A stretch of 32,217 bases of DNA from Pseudomonas chlororaphis (GTDB taxonomy: Bacteria > Pseudomonadota > Gammaproteobacteria > Pseudomonadales > Pseudomonadaceae): positions 1 to 32,217 of the forward strand of contig NZ_JSFK01000008.1 of assembly GCF_000783395.1 (NCBI RefSeq), written 5' to 3'. The number at the start of each line of letters is the position of its first letter. The stretch's first letter is position 1. A program made the translations under genes and the position numbers. Below the pieces are notes generated by a model. It did no database searches. It was given only the letters and a program-made list of their open reading frames with translations, and was not told where the DNA came from. Below are positions 1 through 8,016 of this stretch, piece after piece.

Positions 1-170
1 GGAAAGGGAGCCGATCGGGGGTTATTCAAGACCTGAGTTAGCCTCGCAATCTTGAAGCTGATTAGGAAACAACAAGGACCTGAGTGCGACTCGATATTTC
101 AGGTCGGCGTAACTCGCATAGTCACCGCGGTCAGTCCCCTCTCCCTCTGGGAGAGGGCTAGGGTGAGGGG
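1..170. repeat. MITE-like GC-rich intergenic element (family E), cut by window edge
   Basis: The right end is a short hairpin of the form CCCTCTCCCTCTGGGAGAGGG followed by CTAGGGTGAGGGG and ending at 170. Inside it, CGACTCGATATTTCAGGTCG (about 89-108) also occurs, reverse-complemented, in the element at 32045-32217. The left edge (GGAAAGGGAGCCGATCGGGG) resembles the inner side of the left terminus of the copy at 8909-9132, so the left terminal arm probably lies upstream of the window. There is no coding capacity. It lies 8 bp beyond the stop codon of the gene at 179-622. Confidence 0.75.
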
Positions 171-178
171 AAAGGGCA

Positions 179-622
179 TCACGCCGAGGTGCTGACCAGC
201 GAACCGGAAGTGCTGCTGTCAGAATCCTGCAACGCCTGCAACAGCGAGGCTGTGGCGGTAGACAGGGACGCCGAGGTAGCGGTGATCTGCGCTTGCGCAG
301 CGGCTACTTCGGCCGCCTTGGCATCAGAACTTTCCTGCTTCGCCTGCGCCGCTTGCAACGCTTGCTGCTCCTCCTGCAATTGCTTCTGCAACTCGGCAAT
401 CTGCTTGCGCAGCTCCTTCACCGAATCCGATTCTTCACTGCTGGAATCGCTGTCACCCGCAGGTGCCGCACCACCGCCCGCAGCCACTTTGCTGGTATCC
501 GCTTTCACGCCAGTGCTGGCGGCCGCCGTGGTCGAGGTATCGTCACCGACGTCGCTGATTGCGGTTTTGCTGGAAGGTGTGGTGACAGTCTGATTGATCG
601 AAACAGAAGTGATGCTGACCAT
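179..622 (-). CDS. FlxA-like coiled-coil small protein
   Basis: A 147-residue protein with an N-terminal half rich in Ser, Thr, Ala and Asp (low complexity, probably disordered). A strong heptad-like coiled coil follows at about residues 66-95 (KELRKQIAELQKQLQEEQQA), then an Ala/Ser-rich tail. No signal peptide or membrane segment is visible. The layout resembles FlxA-like proteins of Pseudomonas, whose role is poorly known; the name is a family resemblance and not a function. The ATG at 622 has a GGAG ribosome binding site about 8 bases upstream. A perfect 8-2-8 palindrome sits just upstream at 638-655. It is transcribed in the same direction as the chemoreceptor at 733-2355 and could be cotranscribed, although that palindrome lies between them. 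Confidence 0.7.
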   Translation of the reverse strand: MVSITSVSINQTVTTPSSKTAISDVGDDTSTTAAASTGVKADTSKVAAGGGAAPAGDSDSSSEESDSVKELRKQIAELQKQLQEEQQALQAAQAKQESSDAKAAEVAAAQAQITATSASLSTATASLLQALQDSDSSTSGSLVSTSA

Positions 623-637
623 GGAAAGGCTCCAATG

Positions 638-655
638 CCGGTTATAGATAACCGG
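638..655. promoter_or_regulatory. Perfect 18-bp palindrome upstream of the FlxA-like gene
   Basis: CCGGTTAT-AG-ATAACCGG is a perfect 8-2-8 inverted repeat 15 bp before the start codon of the gene at 179-622. It may be an operator or a 5-prime-UTR hairpin. It has no T-tract, so an intrinsic terminator for the upstream chemoreceptor gene is unlikely. Confidence 0.45.
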
Positions 656-732
656 TCATCGACCACGGCCGCATCAAGTTGAGATCGACTGTGTACCGAC
701 TCGGTATCCGAATCGTTACACGCTCAATGACC

Positions 733-2355
733 TCAGGCGCTGAGGCGCGCGGTGACTTCGTTCAACTGCCCCGACAGGCTATGCAGGTTCTGGCTGGCGC
801 TTTCAGTGCGCTGCACATTGTCGAGGTTGGTGCTGGCGATCGAGGTGATTTCGGTGAGATTGCGCGAGATGTCCTCGGCCACCGAGGTCTGCTCTTCGGC
901 AGCGGTAGCGATCTGACGGTTCATGTCGCGGATCGCTTCCACGGCGTGGGTGATGCGTTCCAGCATCGCGCCGGCCTGGGTCACCTGCTCAACGCTTTCA
1001 TCACTGCGCGTCTGGCCGCTGTCGATAGCTTGCGCCGCGTCAACCGCACCAGTCTGCACGCTCTGAATGATCTGGTTGATCTCGATGATCGACTCCGCAG
1101 TGCGCTGTGCGAGGTTACGCACTTCATCGGCGACCACGGCAAAACCACGCCCGGCCTCACCGGCGCGCGCCGCTTCAATCGCGGCGTTGAGTGCCAGCAG
1201 ATTGGTCTGCTCGGCGATGCCGCGAATCACTTCCAGCACTTTGCCGATGCGGCCGCTGTCGGCTTCCAGACGACGAATCACCGTGGCGGTGTTGGCGATT
1301 TCGCCGCGCATCTGCGTGATCGAATGGATGGTGCTCTGCATGACCTTCTCACCCTGCTGGGCGGACTGGTCGGCATCGTCTGCAGCACGCGCGGCATCGG
1401 CGGCGTGGCGGGCCACTTCCTGCGCAGTAGCGGACATTTCGTTCATCGCCGTGGCCACTTGATCGGTGCGGTTGAACTGCTCGTTGATGCCGCCGGCCAT
1501 GGTTGTGGCGATCGCGTTCAACTCGCCGCTGGCGCTGTCCAGATCACTGGCGCTGCGCTGCAAACGGGTGAAGGTGTCGGCGAGGAAATCGCGCAAGGTA
1601 TTGGCCGCAGCGGCAAGGTTGCCCAGCTCATCCTGACGGTCGCTGACCACACGTTCGGCCAGTTTGCCGCGGCTCAATTGGGTGACGTAATCGATGAGTT
1701 TGCGGATCGGCTCGACCAGGTTGCGGTTGACCAGCCACAGGCTGATCAGGCCGATCAACAGGCCCGAAGCGAGCATCACCAGCAGACCGAACAACACCGT
1801 GCGATCGGCCTCGGCACTGATCAGCGCCGATTGCTCTGTCCCCTGCTTGCGCAATTCGCTGACCAGTTCGCTCATCTGATCGCTGGTGGCGCGGTCGACA
1901 CCTTTGACGGCGTTGTCGCCCGCCGTCGGATCACCACCGGCAGCCACGTAGGCATCACGGCCCTTCTGATAGGCGGAGCCGAGCTGACGGTGCTCATCAC
2001 GCAAGCGTTCGATACGGTTTTTCAGGCTCGGCTCGATGCCTTTCTGGCCGGCCAGTTCTCCGAGGATGTTCTGCACATCGCGCTGACGGTCTTCGAACTG
2101 CCCCCAATACTTGGCCAGATCCGCCGGTTGTTTGCCGCGCAACAACACGTTTTTCCATTCCTGCACCTGCACCTTGAATTGCAGGTTGGCCTCGTCGATC
2201 AATTGCGAGGTGTGCAAGGGACCGGCGATCAACTGGCTATAGCTTTGCACGCCGTTGGAGAGGAAATGAAAACAGGCCAGCGCGATTAACAGCACCGCCA
2301 GCAGGCTGCCGCTCAGCAGGGCGAGAATTTGCGTTCTCAGGGATTTTTGCAGCAT
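733..2355 (-). CDS. Methyl-accepting chemotaxis protein (transmembrane)
   Basis: A 540-residue chemoreceptor. Transmembrane segment 1 is at about residues 8-31. A mostly helical periplasmic ligand-binding region spans about 32-186 and transmembrane segment 2 about 187-210. A HAMP domain follows at about 211-263, then a long cytoplasmic methyl-accepting coiled coil. The highly conserved signalling tip is at about 378-420 ([20 protein letters not shown], then [12 protein letters not shown]). It would signal through CheA/CheW to flagellar motors or another Che pathway; the ligand cannot be read from the sequence. The C terminus ends in TARLSA and lacks a CheR-tethering pentapeptide. The start chosen is the ATG at 2355, directly before the first membrane helix; an ATG ten codons upstream would add a polar PHPCPEYLS leader. 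It appears intact. Confidence 0.93.
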   Translation of the reverse strand: MLQKSLRTQILALLSGSLLAVLLIALACFHFLSNGVQSYSQLIAGPLHTSQLIDEANLQFKVQVQEWKNVLLRGKQPADLAKYWGQFEDRQRDVQNILGELAGQKGIEPSLKNRIERLRDEHRQLGSAYQKGRDAYVAAGGDPTAGDNAVKGVDRATSDQMSELVSELRKQGTEQSALISAEADRTVLFGLLVMLASGLLIGLISLWLVNRNLVEPIRKLIDYVTQLSRGKLAERVVSDRQDELGNLAAAANTLRDFLADTFTRLQRSASDLDSASGELNAIATTMAGGINEQFNRTDQVATAMNEMSATAQEVARHAADAARAADDADQSAQQGEKVMQSTIHSITQMRGEIANTATVIRRLEADSGRIGKVLEVIRGIAEQTNLLALNAAIEAARAGEAGRGFAVVADEVRNLAQRTAESIIEINQIIQSVQTGAVDAAQAIDSGQTRSDESVEQVTQAGAMLERITHAVEAIRDMNRQIATAAEEQTSVAEDISRNLTEITSIASTNLDNVQRTESASQNLHSLSGQLNEVTARLSA

Positions 2356-2550
2356 CGAAAGATACTCAGGACAAGGATGAGGCACGCCCGATAGAGCGTG
2401 AAATTTTGCCGGACATCCGTGTCGGCGAGCCTTGGTTCATGGCCAATGGCGCGCAACCTAACGCACCTGTGATCGGCGTGCCAGAGGGCTTCTTGAAGAA
2501 AATCCGACCGTCGGTAAGTCGCTGATTTGACGTCACTTTGCTGCCATATA

Positions 2551-2566
2551 AATGTCATGTGACATT
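2551..2566. promoter_or_regulatory. Perfect palindrome in the chemoreceptor/zntB divergent region
   Basis: AATGTCA-TG-TGACATT is a perfect 7-2-7 inverted repeat. It overlaps a -10-like TATAAA (2547-2552), with a TTGACG at 2527-2532 that is spaced too closely to be its ideal -35. It lies about 67 bp before the zntB start and about 195 bp before the chemoreceptor start, a plausible repressor site. The bound protein is unknown, and it does not resemble the Zur consensus I know. Confidence 0.4.
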
Positions 2567-2632
2567 GCGATGATGCGGCTCAGTGAACCTGCCATTTGCG
2601 CGACCGACGCACCCTCCTCGCAGCGAGCCTTC

Positions 2633-3655
2633 ATGAACCACAGCCTCGACATCAGTCATCGCGATCCTGATCTGTTTGGCCTGCTCTACGGCTATCGCTT
2701 CCTGCCCGGCGAACGTGGTCGCGAAGTCGATTCGGCCACAGCGTTGCGCTGTTTGCAGGACGACAGCGACAGCGGTGAATTCCTTTGGCTGCACCTCAAT
2801 CTGGCGCATGCGGCGTGCGAGCGCTGGATGAAAAGTCATCTGCAATTGCCTGAAGAGTTTTTCGAGGCGCTGCACGAAGGCTCGCGTTCGACACGTATCG
2901 AGCATGTTGACTCGGCGTTGCTGGCGGTGGTCAACGATGTGGTGTTCAACCTCAGCAGCATGGTCTCTTCGGACGTGTCGACGCTGTGGGTCTGTGTGCG
3001 CAGCAAACTGATTGTCAGCGCGCGTCTGCAACCGCTGCACTCGGTGGATAAATTGCGCTCGTCGGTGAAGGCCGGCGAGCGCTTTCGTTCGCCCTCGGAA
3101 TTGCTCGTGCACCTGCTGCGCGATCAAGGTGAAGTGCTCACGCAAATCGTGCGCAAGACCAGCATGAGCGTCGATCAGGTCGAGGACGAATTGCTCTCCT
3201 CGCGGCTGTCGACCAACCGTGCCGAACTCGGTGCCAACCGGCGGGTGCTGGTGCGCCTGCAACGGCTGTTGGCGCTGGAACCGGGTTCGTTGTTGCGTTT
3301 GCTCAATCGGCCGCCACCCTGGTTGCAGAAGGAGGACGTCAAGGAATTGCGCAAATCCACCGAGGAGTTTGCGCTGATCATCAACGACCTCACCGCCCTT
3401 GGTGAGCGGATCAAACTGCTGCAGGAAGAGATCGCCGCCAACCTCAACGAACAGAGCAACCGTACGCTGTTTACTTTGACCGTAGTGACGGTGCTGGCGC
3501 TGCCGATCAACATCATTGCCGGTTTTTTCGGAATGAATGTGGGCGGGGTGCCGTTGTCGCAGGATCCGGAGGGGTTCTGGATTCTGGTCGCGCTGGTGGC
3601 GACGTTTACCGTGATTGCCGGGCGTTGGGCGTTTCGCAAGCGCGGGGATTACTAA
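2633..3655 (+). CDS. zntB: ZntB/CorA-family metal transporter
   Basis: A 340-residue member of the CorA metal ion transporter superfamily. A large soluble N-terminal domain (about residues 1-275) is followed by two C-terminal membrane helices with the signature GMN motif at residues 300-302. The loop after GMN (VGGVPLSQDPEGFW) is of the ZntB type and the protein ends in a basic tail (FRKRGDY). ZntB proteins form inner-membrane pentamers and move Zn2+; the metal is inferred from the subfamily and is not visible in the residues. The ATG at 2633 is preferred because MNHSLDI begins the conserved region; an in-frame ATG at 2552 sits inside a palindrome and would add a non-conserved leader. The ribosome binding site is weak. 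A family A repeat hairpin starts 5 bp after the stop. Confidence 0.85.
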   Translation: MNHSLDISHRDPDLFGLLYGYRFLPGERGREVDSATALRCLQDDSDSGEFLWLHLNLAHAACERWMKSHLQLPEEFFEALHEGSRSTRIEHVDSALLAVVNDVVFNLSSMVSSDVSTLWVCVRSKLIVSARLQPLHSVDKLRSSVKAGERFRSPSELLVHLLRDQGEVLTQIVRKTSMSVDQVEDELLSSRLSTNRAELGANRRVLVRLQRLLALEPGSLLRLLNRPPPWLQKEDVKELRKSTEEFALIINDLTALGERIKLLQEEIAANLNEQSNRTLFTLTVVTVLALPINIIAGFFGMNVGGVPLSQDPEGFWILVALVATFTVIAGRWAFRKRGDY

Positions 3656-3660
3656 GAACA

Positions 3661-3733
3661 AAGATCGCAGCCTTCGGCAGCTCCTACCTTGGAATGAGTT
3701 CCCCCTGTAGGAGCTGCCGAAGGCTGCGATCTT
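3661..3733. repeat. REP-type hairpin (family A)
   Basis: Perfect 27-bp inverted arms (GATCGCAGCCTTCGGCAGCT core) at 3661-3687 and 3707-3733 surround a 19-nt loop. The same core recurs at 7392-7478 and 23183-23278. It begins 5 bp after the zntB stop codon and may protect the 3-prime end or terminate transcription. Confidence 0.9.
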
Positions 3734-3856
3734 TTGATTTTTCCTCCAGATCAATGGTTGGGCTATTCAGCCAAACACTGATCTGCCGCAGTCTCTCTGT
3801 AACATTCTGCAACGATCATGGGCGACATTCCTTCCCTCGCTCAGGATTGTCCTGCC

Positions 3857-5470
3857 ATGGCTACTCCCTCCCTGACCGCCAGCCCCGCGTCCGCCCACAG
3901 TGGCAGGCCAGCCCTCGACAAGAAAAGCAGCCCGTTCACCTACGTGATCTTTTTCGCCGTGCTGGCGATGGGAATGCTGTTCACCGCCTACAGCCTGATG
4001 CACGACATGCACGAACTCGGCACGGTGGTCACCACCTGGACGCCGTTTCTGTTGCTCGGTGTGGCGCTGTTGATTGCGCTGGGCTTCGAGTTCGTCAACG
4101 GCTTCCACGACACCGCCAACGCCGTGGCGACGGTGATCTACACCCACTCGCTGCCGCCGAACGTGGCGGTGGTCTGGTCGGGTTTCTTCAACTTCCTCGG
4201 CGTGCTGCTTTCGAGCGGCGCGGTGGCGTTCGGCATCATCGCTTTGCTGCCGGTGGAGTTGATTCTGCAGGTCGGTTCCTCCGCCGGTTTCTCGATGATT
4301 TTCGCCCTGCTGATCGCGGCGATTCTGTGGAACCTCGGCACCTGGTGGCTGGGCTTGCCGGCGTCGTCTTCGCACACGCTGATCGGTTCGATCATCGGCG
4401 TCGGTGTGGCGAATGCCTTGATGCACGGCCGCGACGGCACCAGCGGTGTCGATTGGGCGCAGGCGACCAAGATCGGTTACGCCTTGCTGCTGTCGCCGTT
4501 GGTGGGTTTCGGTTGTGCGGCGCTGTTGCTGCTGGCGCTGCGCGCATTCGTGAAGAATCGTTCGCTGTACAAGGCCCCGGAAGGCAACACCCCACCGCCG
4601 TGGTGGATTCGCGGTCTGCTGATTCTGACCTGCACCGGCGTGTCCTTCGCCCACGGCTCCAACGACGGGCAGAAAGGCATGGGCCTGATCATGCTGATTC
4701 TGGTCGGCACACTGCCGATGGCCTATGCCCTGAACCGCACCATGCCGGAAGAACAGTCGCTGCAGTTCGCCGCCGTGGCACAAGTCACCCAGCAAGCACT
4801 GGTGAAAAGTGCACCGCTTCCAACGCCGGCCGATCCGCGTGCGGTGCTCTCCGATTACGTGCGCAGCAAGGACGCCACGCCGCAACTGATCCCCGCCCTC
4901 GCCGCCCTCACCGGGCACATCGGCGAAGAAGTCAGGGGCTACGGCTCGCTGGCGAAAGTCCCGGCCGAAGCCATGGGCAACGTGCGGAACGACATGTACC
5001 TGGCCAGCGAAAGCATTCGCCTGATGGACAAGAACAAGGTCGGCAATTTCGACGCCGACACCAGCAGCAAGCTGCAACTGTTCAAGCAACAGATCGATAA
5101 CGCCACGCGGTTTATTCCGCTGTGGGTGAAGATCGCCGTGGCCATCGCGCTGGGGCTGGGCACCATGGTCGGCTGGAAGCGGATTGTGGTGACGGTCGGC
5201 GAGAAGATCGGCAAGACCCACCTGACCTATGCGCAAGGTGCCTCGGCGGAAACCGTGGCGATGCTGACCATTGGTGCGGCGGACATGTTTGGTTTGCCGG
5301 TGTCGACCACGCATGTGTTGTCCTCGGGCGTGGCCGGGACCATGGTCGCCAATGGTGGCGGGTTGCAGATGAAGACCATCCGCAATCTGTTGATGGCGTG
5401 GGTGCTGACACTGCCGGCGGCGATCCTGCTGTCAGGCAGCCTCTACTGGCTGTTCACCCAGATCTTCTAA
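3857..5470 (+). CDS. pit: Inorganic phosphate transporter, PiT family
   Basis: A 537-residue multi-pass membrane protein. The PiT signature occurs near the N terminus (about residues 76-96, including FVNGFHDTANAVAT) and a related copy (FAHGSNDGQKGMG) around residue 265. A third conserved stretch (ADMFGLPVSTTHVLSSG) lies near the C terminus. PiT proteins import phosphate with protons, usually as a divalent metal-phosphate complex. A hydrophilic cytoplasmic region of about 130 residues separates the two membrane halves, as in the longer bacterial PiT proteins. The ATG at 3857 is preferred; an upstream ATG at 3818 would add 13 unremarkable residues. I see no convincing Pho box upstream. It is flanked on both sides by REP-type hairpins, so it is probably monocistronic. 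Confidence 0.92.
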   Translation: MATPSLTASPASAHSGRPALDKKSSPFTYVIFFAVLAMGMLFTAYSLMHDMHELGTVVTTWTPFLLLGVALLIALGFEFVNGFHDTANAVATVIYTHSLPPNVAVVWSGFFNFLGVLLSSGAVAFGIIALLPVELILQVGSSAGFSMIFALLIAAILWNLGTWWLGLPASSSHTLIGSIIGVGVANALMHGRDGTSGVDWAQATKIGYALLLSPLVGFGCAALLLLALRAFVKNRSLYKAPEGNTPPPWWIRGLLILTCTGVSFAHGSNDGQKGMGLIMLILVGTLPMAYALNRTMPEEQSLQFAAVAQVTQQALVKSAPLPTPADPRAVLSDYVRSKDATPQLIPALAALTGHIGEEVRGYGSLAKVPAEAMGNVRNDMYLASESIRLMDKNKVGNFDADTSSKLQLFKQQIDNATRFIPLWVKIAVAIALGLGTMVGWKRIVVTVGEKIGKTHLTYAQGASAETVAMLTIGAADMFGLPVSTTHVLSSGVAGTMVANGGGLQMKTIRNLLMAWVLTLPAAILLSGSLYWLFTQIF

Positions 5471-5485
5471 TTCGCACAATTCTCC

Positions 5486-5575
5486 TTGTGGGAGCGAGCC
5501 TGCTCGCGAAAGCGCTGGATCAGTCAACTCAGTACTGACTGACACGCCCTCTTCGCGAGCAAGCTCGCTCCCACA
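5486..5575. repeat. REP-type inverted pair (family B)
   Basis: TGTGGGAGCGAGCCTGCTCG on the left is paired with its near-complement CGAGCAAGCTCGCTCCCACA on the right, around a variable spacer. It lies 15 bp after the phosphate transporter stop and between convergent genes. Other copies are at 27674-27763 and 29490-29578. Confidence 0.9.
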
Positions 5576-5593
5576 TTGGTTTTGTATTCAGGT

Positions 5594-6490
5594 TCAGAGC
5601 GCGGAGCGGATCAGATCGCCCAGCCAATCCATAAACACTCGCACCCGCAGCGGCAAATGCCGTTGCCGCGCATACAACAATGAAATCCCCATCGCCGGCG
5701 CGGTGAATTGCGGCAAAACCGTCACCAGTTCGCCGTTATCCAGATGCGGCTGCATGCCGGTACGCGGCACCTGCGTCAGACCAAATCCACCGAGGCACGC
5801 CGACTCATAAGCGTCGGTGCTGTTGACCGTAATGCTGCCTGCCATCGGCAAGCGCTTAACCTGACCGCCCTCCTCGTACACAAAACCTTCCGAACGCGAG
5901 CCGAGCACGCCGACGTAATGCACCAGCCGATGCTGCGCGAGATCTTCCAGGGTTTGCGGCACACCGTAGCGCTCAAGGTAGGCGGGGCTGGCGCAGTTGA
6001 CCATGGGGAAGTCACCGAGATGTCGCGCGACCACCGATTGATCCGGCTGCGCGCCAATCCTCACCACGCAATCGAACCCTTCGCTAAGCAAGTCCACGCG
6101 GCGGTCGGTGCTGCTGATTTCCAGTTCCAGATTCGGGTGACGATCCATGAATTGCGGCAGGCGCGGCATGATCAGGCGCCGCGCGAGAATGTTCGGCATG
6201 TCGACCCGAATGCGCCCGGTCAGCGAGGCCTCGTCCTGGCGAAACAGGCCTTCGATCTCGTCCATGTGCGAGAGCAGGTCCTTGCTGCGTTCGTACAACA
6301 CCAGGCCGTCCTGCGTCGCCTGAACCTTGCGCGTGGTGCGTTGCAGCAGACGTGTACCGAGCAGGGCTTCCAGCGCTTGTACATGCTCGGACACCGTTGA
6401 GCGCGGCAAGCCAAGGTTCTCGCCCGCCAGCGTAAAACTCGACAGTTCGCTGACCCGAACGAAGGTGCGTAGCAGTTCCAGTTTGTTCAT
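5594..6490 (-). CDS. LysR-family transcriptional regulator
   Basis: A 298-residue regulator. An N-terminal winged helix-turn-helix (about residues 3-60, FTLAGENLGLPRSTVSEHVQ) is followed by a LysR substrate-binding domain (about 88-295). ATG at 6490 has an AGGTG ribosome binding site. The gene is divergent from the short-chain dehydrogenase at 6612-7370 with 121 bp between them. A perfect T-N11-A dyad lies in that gap at 6509-6521, so it probably controls that enzyme and itself. The effector is unknown. The domain pattern resembles the CrgA-type LysR regulators often found beside oxidoreductases. Confidence 0.92.
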   Translation of the reverse strand: MNKLELLRTFVRVSELSSFTLAGENLGLPRSTVSEHVQALEALLGTRLLQRTTRKVQATQDGLVLYERSKDLLSHMDEIEGLFRQDEASLTGRIRVDMPNILARRLIMPRLPQFMDRHPNLELEISSTDRRVDLLSEGFDCVVRIGAQPDQSVVARHLGDFPMVNCASPAYLERYGVPQTLEDLAQHRLVHYVGVLGSRSEGFVYEEGGQVKRLPMAGSITVNSTDAYESACLGGFGLTQVPRTGMQPHLDNGELVTVLPQFTAPAMGISLLYARQRHLPLRVRVFMDWLGDLIRSAL

Positions 6491-6508
6491 GGGGCACCTG
6501 TTGATTGT

Positions 6509-6521
6509 TCGGCTGAGCCGA
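6509..6521. promoter_or_regulatory. Candidate LysR box (T-N11-A)
   Basis: TCGGCTGAGCCGA is a perfect 13-bp dyad that fits the LysR T-N11-A rule. It lies 19 bp from the LysR start codon in the LysR/SDR divergent region, which suits autoregulation plus control of the dehydrogenase. A second dyad, AGTGA-N8-TCACT, follows at 6524-6541. Confidence 0.55.
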
Positions 6522-6523
6522 TC

Positions 6524-6541
6524 AGTGATTCCGGATTCACT
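6524..6541. promoter_or_regulatory. Second dyad in the LysR/SDR intergenic region
   Basis: AGTGATTCCGGATTCACT is an inverted repeat with 5-bp arms around an 8-bp centre, immediately next to the T-N11-A box. It could be the activation site of the same regulator or an independent operator. Confidence 0.35.
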
Positions 6542-6611
6542 CTGTTTATCACCTCAGGGCGGACAAATAAACTGAGTCCCATCACCACTCACTGCAATCG
6601 AGGAAGCCTCC

Positions 6612-7370
6612 ATGAATCGCAAAATCGCATTGATCACCGGCGCCAGTCGTGGCCTGGGCAAGAACGCCGCACTGCACTTGGCCGCTCAAGGCATCGACAT
6701 TATTGGCACTTATCACAGCCGTGCTGACGAAGCTCAGGCGCTGGTGACCGAAGTGCAAGCACTCGGCGGCAAAGCCGTGATGCTGCAACTCGATGTCGGT
6801 CGCAGCGAAAGCTTTGCCGATTTCGGTAAACACGTTGAGCAGGCGTTGCAGCAGACCTTCGAACGTCAGCGCTTTGATTTCCTGATCAACAATGCCGGGA
6901 TTGGAGTACACGCGCTGTTTGCCGAAACCACGCCGGAGCAGTTCGATCTGCTGATGAACATCCAGTTGAAAGGGCCGTTCTTCCTGACCCAGCAGTTGCT
7001 GCCACTGATTAACGACGGCGGGCGCATCATCAATATTTCCAGCGGCCTGACCCGTTTCAGCCTGCCGGGTTACGGCGCTTATGCGGCGATGAAAGGTGCG
7101 ATGGAGGTGCTGACCCGTTATCAGGCCAAGGAGTTGGGGGCGCGGCAGATTGGCGTGAACATTCTTGCGCCGGGCGCCATCGAAACTGACTTCGGTGGTG
7201 GCGCAGTACGCGACAACTCAGCAGTAAATGCGATGGTCGCCAGCAACACCGCGCTGGGCCGTGCCGGGCAGCCGGATGACATTGGCGGAGCGTTGGCGCT
7301 GCTGCTGTCGCCGGGCGGACAGTGGATCAATGGCCAGCGGGTTGAGGCATCCGGCGGCATGTTCCTCTAA
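6612..7370 (+). CDS. Short-chain dehydrogenase/reductase (SDR)
   Basis: A 252-residue classical SDR. The Rossmann nucleotide-binding motif TGASRGLG is at about residues 8-15, NNAG at about 94-97, and the catalytic Ser (INISSG) is followed by Tyr-x3-Lys (YAAMK) at about 157-161. The C terminus GGQWINGQRVEASGGMFL is the usual SDR ending. An Arg-containing motif and HSR after beta-2 (TYHSRADEA) suggest preference for NADP(H). The substrate is unknown. It has a GAGGAAG ribosome binding site and is divergent from the LysR gene at 5594-6490, its likely regulator. A perfect 38-bp-arm REP hairpin follows 21 bp after the stop. Confidence 0.93.
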   Translation: MNRKIALITGASRGLGKNAALHLAAQGIDIIGTYHSRADEAQALVTEVQALGGKAVMLQLDVGRSESFADFGKHVEQALQQTFERQRFDFLINNAGIGVHALFAETTPEQFDLLMNIQLKGPFFLTQQLLPLINDGGRIINISSGLTRFSLPGYGAYAAMKGAMEVLTRYQAKELGARQIGVNILAPGAIETDFGGGAVRDNSAVNAMVASNTALGRAGQPDDIGGALALLLSPGGQWINGQRVEASGGMFL

Positions 7371-7391
7371 CCGACGCTGAAACACAGCCCT

Positions 7392-7478
7392 GTGTAGGAG
7401 CTGCCGAAGGCTGCGATCTTTTGATCTTGCGCTTAAAAATCAAGATCAAAAGATCGCAGCCTTCGGCAGCTCCTACAC
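7392..7478. repeat. REP-type hairpin (family A) with perfect 38-bp arms
   Basis: The arms at 7392-7429 and 7441-7478 are perfectly complementary over 38 bp around an 11-nt AT-rich loop. It lies between the convergent SDR and PACE genes and could act as a bidirectional terminator. It is the longest perfect hairpin in the window. Confidence 0.93.
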
Positions 7479-7489
7479 GGGGATCAAGG

Positions 7490-7927
7490 TTAGCTCTGGC
7501 AAGCGTTGCGGGTCATGAAGCGCTCGCGCACTACGTCATAGCCCCAGTGATACACGTAGGTGTACGGCAGAAAAAACAGCAGCACACCGATGTCGAGCAA
7601 AAAAGCCTGCCAGAGGCTGACCGACAGCCACCAGGCAATCAACGGCACGCCCATCACGATCAAGCCCCCTTCGAACAGCAGCGCATGCACCACCCGCACC
7701 CAGGCGTTATGCGCCACGTTCATACGCGCCAGCATGCGATCGAAGAAGCGGTTGAACACCACGTTCCAACCCAGCGCCAGCAAGGCGATCAACACGGTCA
7801 CCGCGCCCATTTCAAGCATCGGTTTTTGCATGATCCACGCCAGTAATGGCGTGCAGATCAGAATGGCCAGCAGTTCGAAACCAACGGCCTGAAAAATACG
7901 TTCTGTGATGGATTTATTGGCAGTCAT
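7490..7927 (-). CDS. PACE-family efflux transporter (AceI-like)
   Basis: A 145-residue protein with four predicted membrane helices built as two bacterial transmembrane pair repeats (about residues 10-70 and 78-138). The family hallmarks are visible: a Glu in helix 1 (E18, in GFELL), WNVVFNRFFDR after helix 2, and HALLFEGG starting the second repeat. PACE proteins such as AceI export chlorhexidine and other biocides, or polyamines, by proton antiport in the inner membrane; this protein's substrate is inferred only. The ATG at 7927 is chosen over an upstream start at 7966, which lacks homologous features. It is divergent from a LysR gene at 8017-8871, the same layout as AceI/AceR. A second LysR/PACE pair lies at 19463-20900. 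Confidence 0.9.
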   Translation of the reverse strand: MTANKSITERIFQAVGFELLAILICTPLLAWIMQKPMLEMGAVTVLIALLALGWNVVFNRFFDRMLARMNVAHNAWVRVVHALLFEGGLIVMGVPLIAWWLSVSLWQAFLLDIGVLLFFLPYTYVYHWGYDVVRERFMTRNACQS

Positions 7928-7947
7928 GGCCCGAGTCCTTGAGTGAA

Positions 7948-7999
7948 GATGGTTGCCATGATCCATGCTCGTATCGATACTTCATAACCAATAACCATC
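7948..7999. promoter_or_regulatory. Nested dyad between the PACE gene and its LysR regulator
   Basis: A perfect 10-bp palindrome GTATCGATAC (7971-7980) is flanked by outer inverted arms GATGGTT (7948-7954) and AACCATC (7993-7999) with nearly the same centre. The tandem ATAACCA-ATAACCA (7985-7998) overlaps the right arm. This is a plausible binding region for the LysR product of 8017-8871. Confidence 0.4.
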
Positions 8000-8016
8000 G
8001 ATCAAGGCGATAGTTG

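Noticed and set aside
679..2289. Very long open frame opposite the chemoreceptor gene
   Set aside because: It is a GC-rich antisense shadow of a gene with full family motifs; it shows no domain of its own.
3797..3813. CTGTAAC-N3-CTGCAAC before the phosphate transporter, possible Pho box
   Set aside because: The two half sites are 10 bp apart, not 11, and match the Pho consensus poorly.
3767..5314. Long antisense frame opposite the phosphate transporter gene
   Set aside because: Arg/His/Gln-rich shadow frame with no recognisable domain; the sense frame carries clear PiT signatures.
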